This document shows, in pieces, positions 62,350 through 64,000 of a DNA stretch of 64,000 bases. The stretch comes from Flavobacteriaceae bacterium PS02334. GTDB lineage: Bacteria > Bacteroidota > Bacteroidia > Flavobacteriales > Flavobacteriaceae. The stretch spans positions 186,001 through 250,000 of the forward strand of contig JASCOH010000002.1 in NCBI GenBank assembly GCA_029959295.1, written 5' to 3'. A program made the position numbers and the translations under genes. The stretch's first letter is position 1. Every line of letters begins with the position of its first letter. Under the pieces are notes generated by a model, which did no database searches, was not told the DNA's origin, and saw only the letters and a list, made by a program, of their open reading frames with translations.

Positions 62350-63264
62350 TTAATTAAAAGACTGTCGAAATTCCAATGGAGAAATATTGATTTTGCTCTT
62401 AAATAATTTGCTGAAAGACTGTGAATGCTCAAAGCCTAATTCATATGCAATTTCACTTATGGATAAATTTGTCGTCGTTAATTTCTCTTTTGCCTTCTCT
62501 ATTAATTTATCGTGAATGTGCTGTTGCGTGCTTTGTCCAGTCAGTACTTTCAATAAACTGCTTAAATAATTAGGAGAAATATTCAAGGTTTCAGCAATAT
62601 ATTGAACTGTAGGCAGGCCTTTTTTAGATAAAGCATCACTATTGAAATAATCATTGAGAATGTCTTCTAAACGGTCAAGAATTTTGTGATTCGTGATTTT
62701 TCTGGTAAGGAATTGGCGGTGGTAAAATCGTTCGCAATAATTCAATAAAACTTCCAGTTGCGCAATGATAATATCTTGACTGAAATGATCAATATTTGAA
62801 CGATATTCTTGATCTATATTTTTCGCAATTCCGGTAACGATATTTTCTTCCTTATCAGAAAGAAGCAGCGCTTCATGGACAGAATAATCGAAATATTCGT
62901 ATTTTTTAATAGTTTTTGCCAAAGGCGTATTCCATAAAAAATCAGGATGGACGAGCAAAGACCATCCTGAATGTTGTAATTGTGCATTGGCATGAATCGA
63001 AAAAACCTGTCCTGGAGAAATGAAAATCATCACGCCGTCGTCAAAATCATATTCCTGCTGGCCATATTTCATCTTTGCGTTCACATTTCTTTTTAACGCA
63101 ATTGAATAAAAATCAAGCATTAAACTTTTTGGTTCGTCTTCATGCAAGCTCTTAAGATCTTCAAAATTATAGACGCTAATTAACGGATGTTCGGGCTTTG
63201 GCAAATTCCTAAATTGGTGAAATTCACTGATAGTTTTGATTCGATAAGGTTGCTGATTTGCCAT
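62350..63264 (-). CDS. AraC family transcriptional regulator
   Basis: 304 residues. The N-terminal two thirds are a cupin-type sensor (ALKRNVNAKMKYGQQEYDFDD, then MIFISPGQVFSIHAN). The C-terminal two helix-turn-helix motifs are VQYIAETLNISPNYLSSLLKV and ISEIAYELGFEHSQSFSKLFKS, ending NISPLEFRQSFN. It starts 12 bp past the end of the NmrA-like gene, so the two are probably one unit, and it may control it. The inducer is unknown. Confidence 0.88.
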   Translation of the reverse strand: MANQQPYRIKTISEFHQFRNLPKPEHPLISVYNFEDLKSLHEDEPKSLMLDFYSIALKRNVNAKMKYGQQEYDFDDGVMIFISPGQVFSIHANAQLQHSGWSLLVHPDFLWNTPLAKTIKKYEYFDYSVHEALLLSDKEENIVTGIAKNIDQEYRSNIDHFSQDIIIAQLEVLLNYCERFYHRQFLTRKITNHKILDRLEDILNDYFNSDALSKKGLPTVQYIAETLNISPNYLSSLLKVLTGQSTQQHIHDKLIEKAKEKLTTTNLSISEIAYELGFEHSQSFSKLFKSKINISPLEFRQSFN

Positions 63265-63276
63265 ATCACAAGGTAC

Positions 63277-64000
63277 TTAATTTTGGTTAAAGACAATTGC
63301 AAATTCTTTTGCAAAATCAGCAAGTTTTACTTTCCCCATGACTTCGGGTTTGTTTTTGTAATAATCTTCTGCTAATAATCCACTGTGCAAAGCGCCATAC
63401 ATTTCAACTAAGCCTGCCGCTATTTTCGGATTCATTCCCGCTGCTGTTAATCCGTTCAAAGCTTTTTCGTCTGAAATTATTTTCCATTCCAAATCAGGAA
63501 TTCCGATTGCTTCACCTAAAATTTTTGCAGTTTCGCTTCCTGAAACCTCTTCGCTTGCTACATATCGTACTTTTCTTCCGACAAAAGATTCTGTTATTTC
63601 TTCGGAAATTGTAGCAGCGATATCGATAGGAGAAACCCAAGGAATAATATCGTCTTCACCATAATTTGCAGCAATAAAACCTTGAGATTTGATCATCGGC
63701 AGATAAGTAAATAAATTGTAGAAGAAAGAAGTGGGGCGGATGTGTACAATATTTACATCTGACGGCAATTCGTTTAAGATTTTTTCTACGTTGTTGGCGC
63801 CAATTAAAATTCCGTTTCCTTTGTCTAAATTTGCTCCGATACTGCTTAGATTTACTAAATTCTTTACGCCAGATTTTTGAATTGCTTCTGCATAATTGAT
63901 TCCCAGGCTTCGATAATATTCCAATAAATCTAAGCTTTGGTCAAAATAGAAATTCGGAGGAACCATTGAATAAACAGTATCTGCGCCGGTAAAAGTTGCT
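63277..64000 (-). CDS. NmrA-like NAD(P)-binding protein, truncated by window end
   Basis: At least 240 residues are visible. The frame continues through the window end: upstream of the Met at 63966 in-frame codons read ATFTGADTVYS, which belongs to the family's conserved GADxVxSMVPPN segment. The core NLVNLSSIGANLDKG, VHIRPTSFFYNLF and PWVSPIDIAATISEEI match the NmrA/NAD-dependent epimerase-type short-chain dehydrogenases. The N-terminal dinucleotide-binding motif is outside the window. Its substrate is unknown; members include redox sensors and quinone reductases. Confidence 0.85.
   Translation of the reverse strand, partial: ATFTGADTVYSMVPPNFYFDQSLDLLEYYRSLGINYAEAIQKSGVKNLVNLSSIGANLDKGNGILIGANNVEKILNELPSDVNIVHIRPTSFFYNLFTYLPMIKSQGFIAANYGEDDIIPWVSPIDIAATISEEITESFVGRKVRYVASEEVSGSETAKILGEAIGIPDLEWKIISDEKALNGLTAAGMNPKIAAGLVEMYGALHSGLLAEDYYKNKPEVMGKVKLADFAKEFAIVFNQN

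Noticed and set aside
1-64000. tRNA, rRNA, prophage or insertion sequence
   Set aside because: No cloverleaf with CCA-type end, no rRNA core sequence, no transposase, integrase or phage structural gene was recognised. The RusA-like gene stands alone.

Overview
The window is chromosomal DNA from a member of the Bacteroidota, most likely Flavobacteriaceae and close to Flavobacterium. The signs are AT-rich sequence, many promoters with the Bacteroidota -7 box TAnnTTTG, and at least seven secreted proteins with type IX secretion (T9SS) sorting domains. Genes typical of flavobacteria are also present: DUF4293 beside rho, DUF5606 between def and mazG, DUF349 beside aroE, an OstA-like protein and malate:quinone oxidoreductase. 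No tRNA, rRNA, insertion sequence, prophage or CRISPR array was seen. The window cuts a gene at its right end and probably one at its left end.

Layout. 0-6.8 kb: RarD-like transporter, cysteine desulfurase, small outer-membrane barrel, lpdA, CPBP protease-like protein and a seven-repeat T9SS protein. 6.8-7.2 kb: an unusual non-coding array of ten 22-bp units with perfect 18-bp terminal inverted repeats. 7.2-13.2 kb: ABC exporter, truA, phosphoesterase, DUF4293 and rho with an Asn/Gln-rich disordered insert. 13.2-20.2 kb: methyltransferase, three tandem T9SS endonuclease I paralogues, RsmB/NOP-type methyltransferase and a secreted Arg/Ser/Thr-rich protein. 20.2-24.8 kb: TonB-dependent receptor, PepSY membrane protein and AraC regulator, all on the minus strand, probably for ferric-siderophore uptake. 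25-27.6 kb: BNR-repeat lipoprotein and an ECF sigma, putative anti-sigma and periplasmic sensor operon. 27.7-30.5 kb: methyltransferase, ruvX and mqo. 30.6-35.2 kb: two tandem T9SS metalloproteases. 35.4-39.7 kb: FUSC family protein, then def, DUF5606 and mazG.

39.8-54.1 kb is a long minus-strand housekeeping block. In transcription order it reads spoT, fur, purA, OstA-like, class III aminotransferase, TPR protein, aroE and DUF349. Small accessory genes sit tightly in its junctions: a 137-aa orphan after spoT, a 185-aa membrane protein after the OstA-like gene and a RusA-type resolvase after aroE. 54.2-58.8 kb holds a 1502-aa adhesin-like protein with SprB-like repeats and a type B T9SS domain. 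59-64 kb holds a radical SAM protein with an atypical CX4CX2C cluster motif, a small secreted protein, a TehB-like methyltransferase, an AraC regulator and a truncated NmrA-like protein.

The intergenic DNA is notable. Besides clear hairpin terminators it contains the 22-bp array, two related co-oriented hairpin elements downstream of genes (candidate ncRNA or 3' UTR family), and three different families of imperfect inverted repeats. Start codons were moved downstream at several genes because a -7 promoter box or a signal peptide shows that the longest frame is too long.
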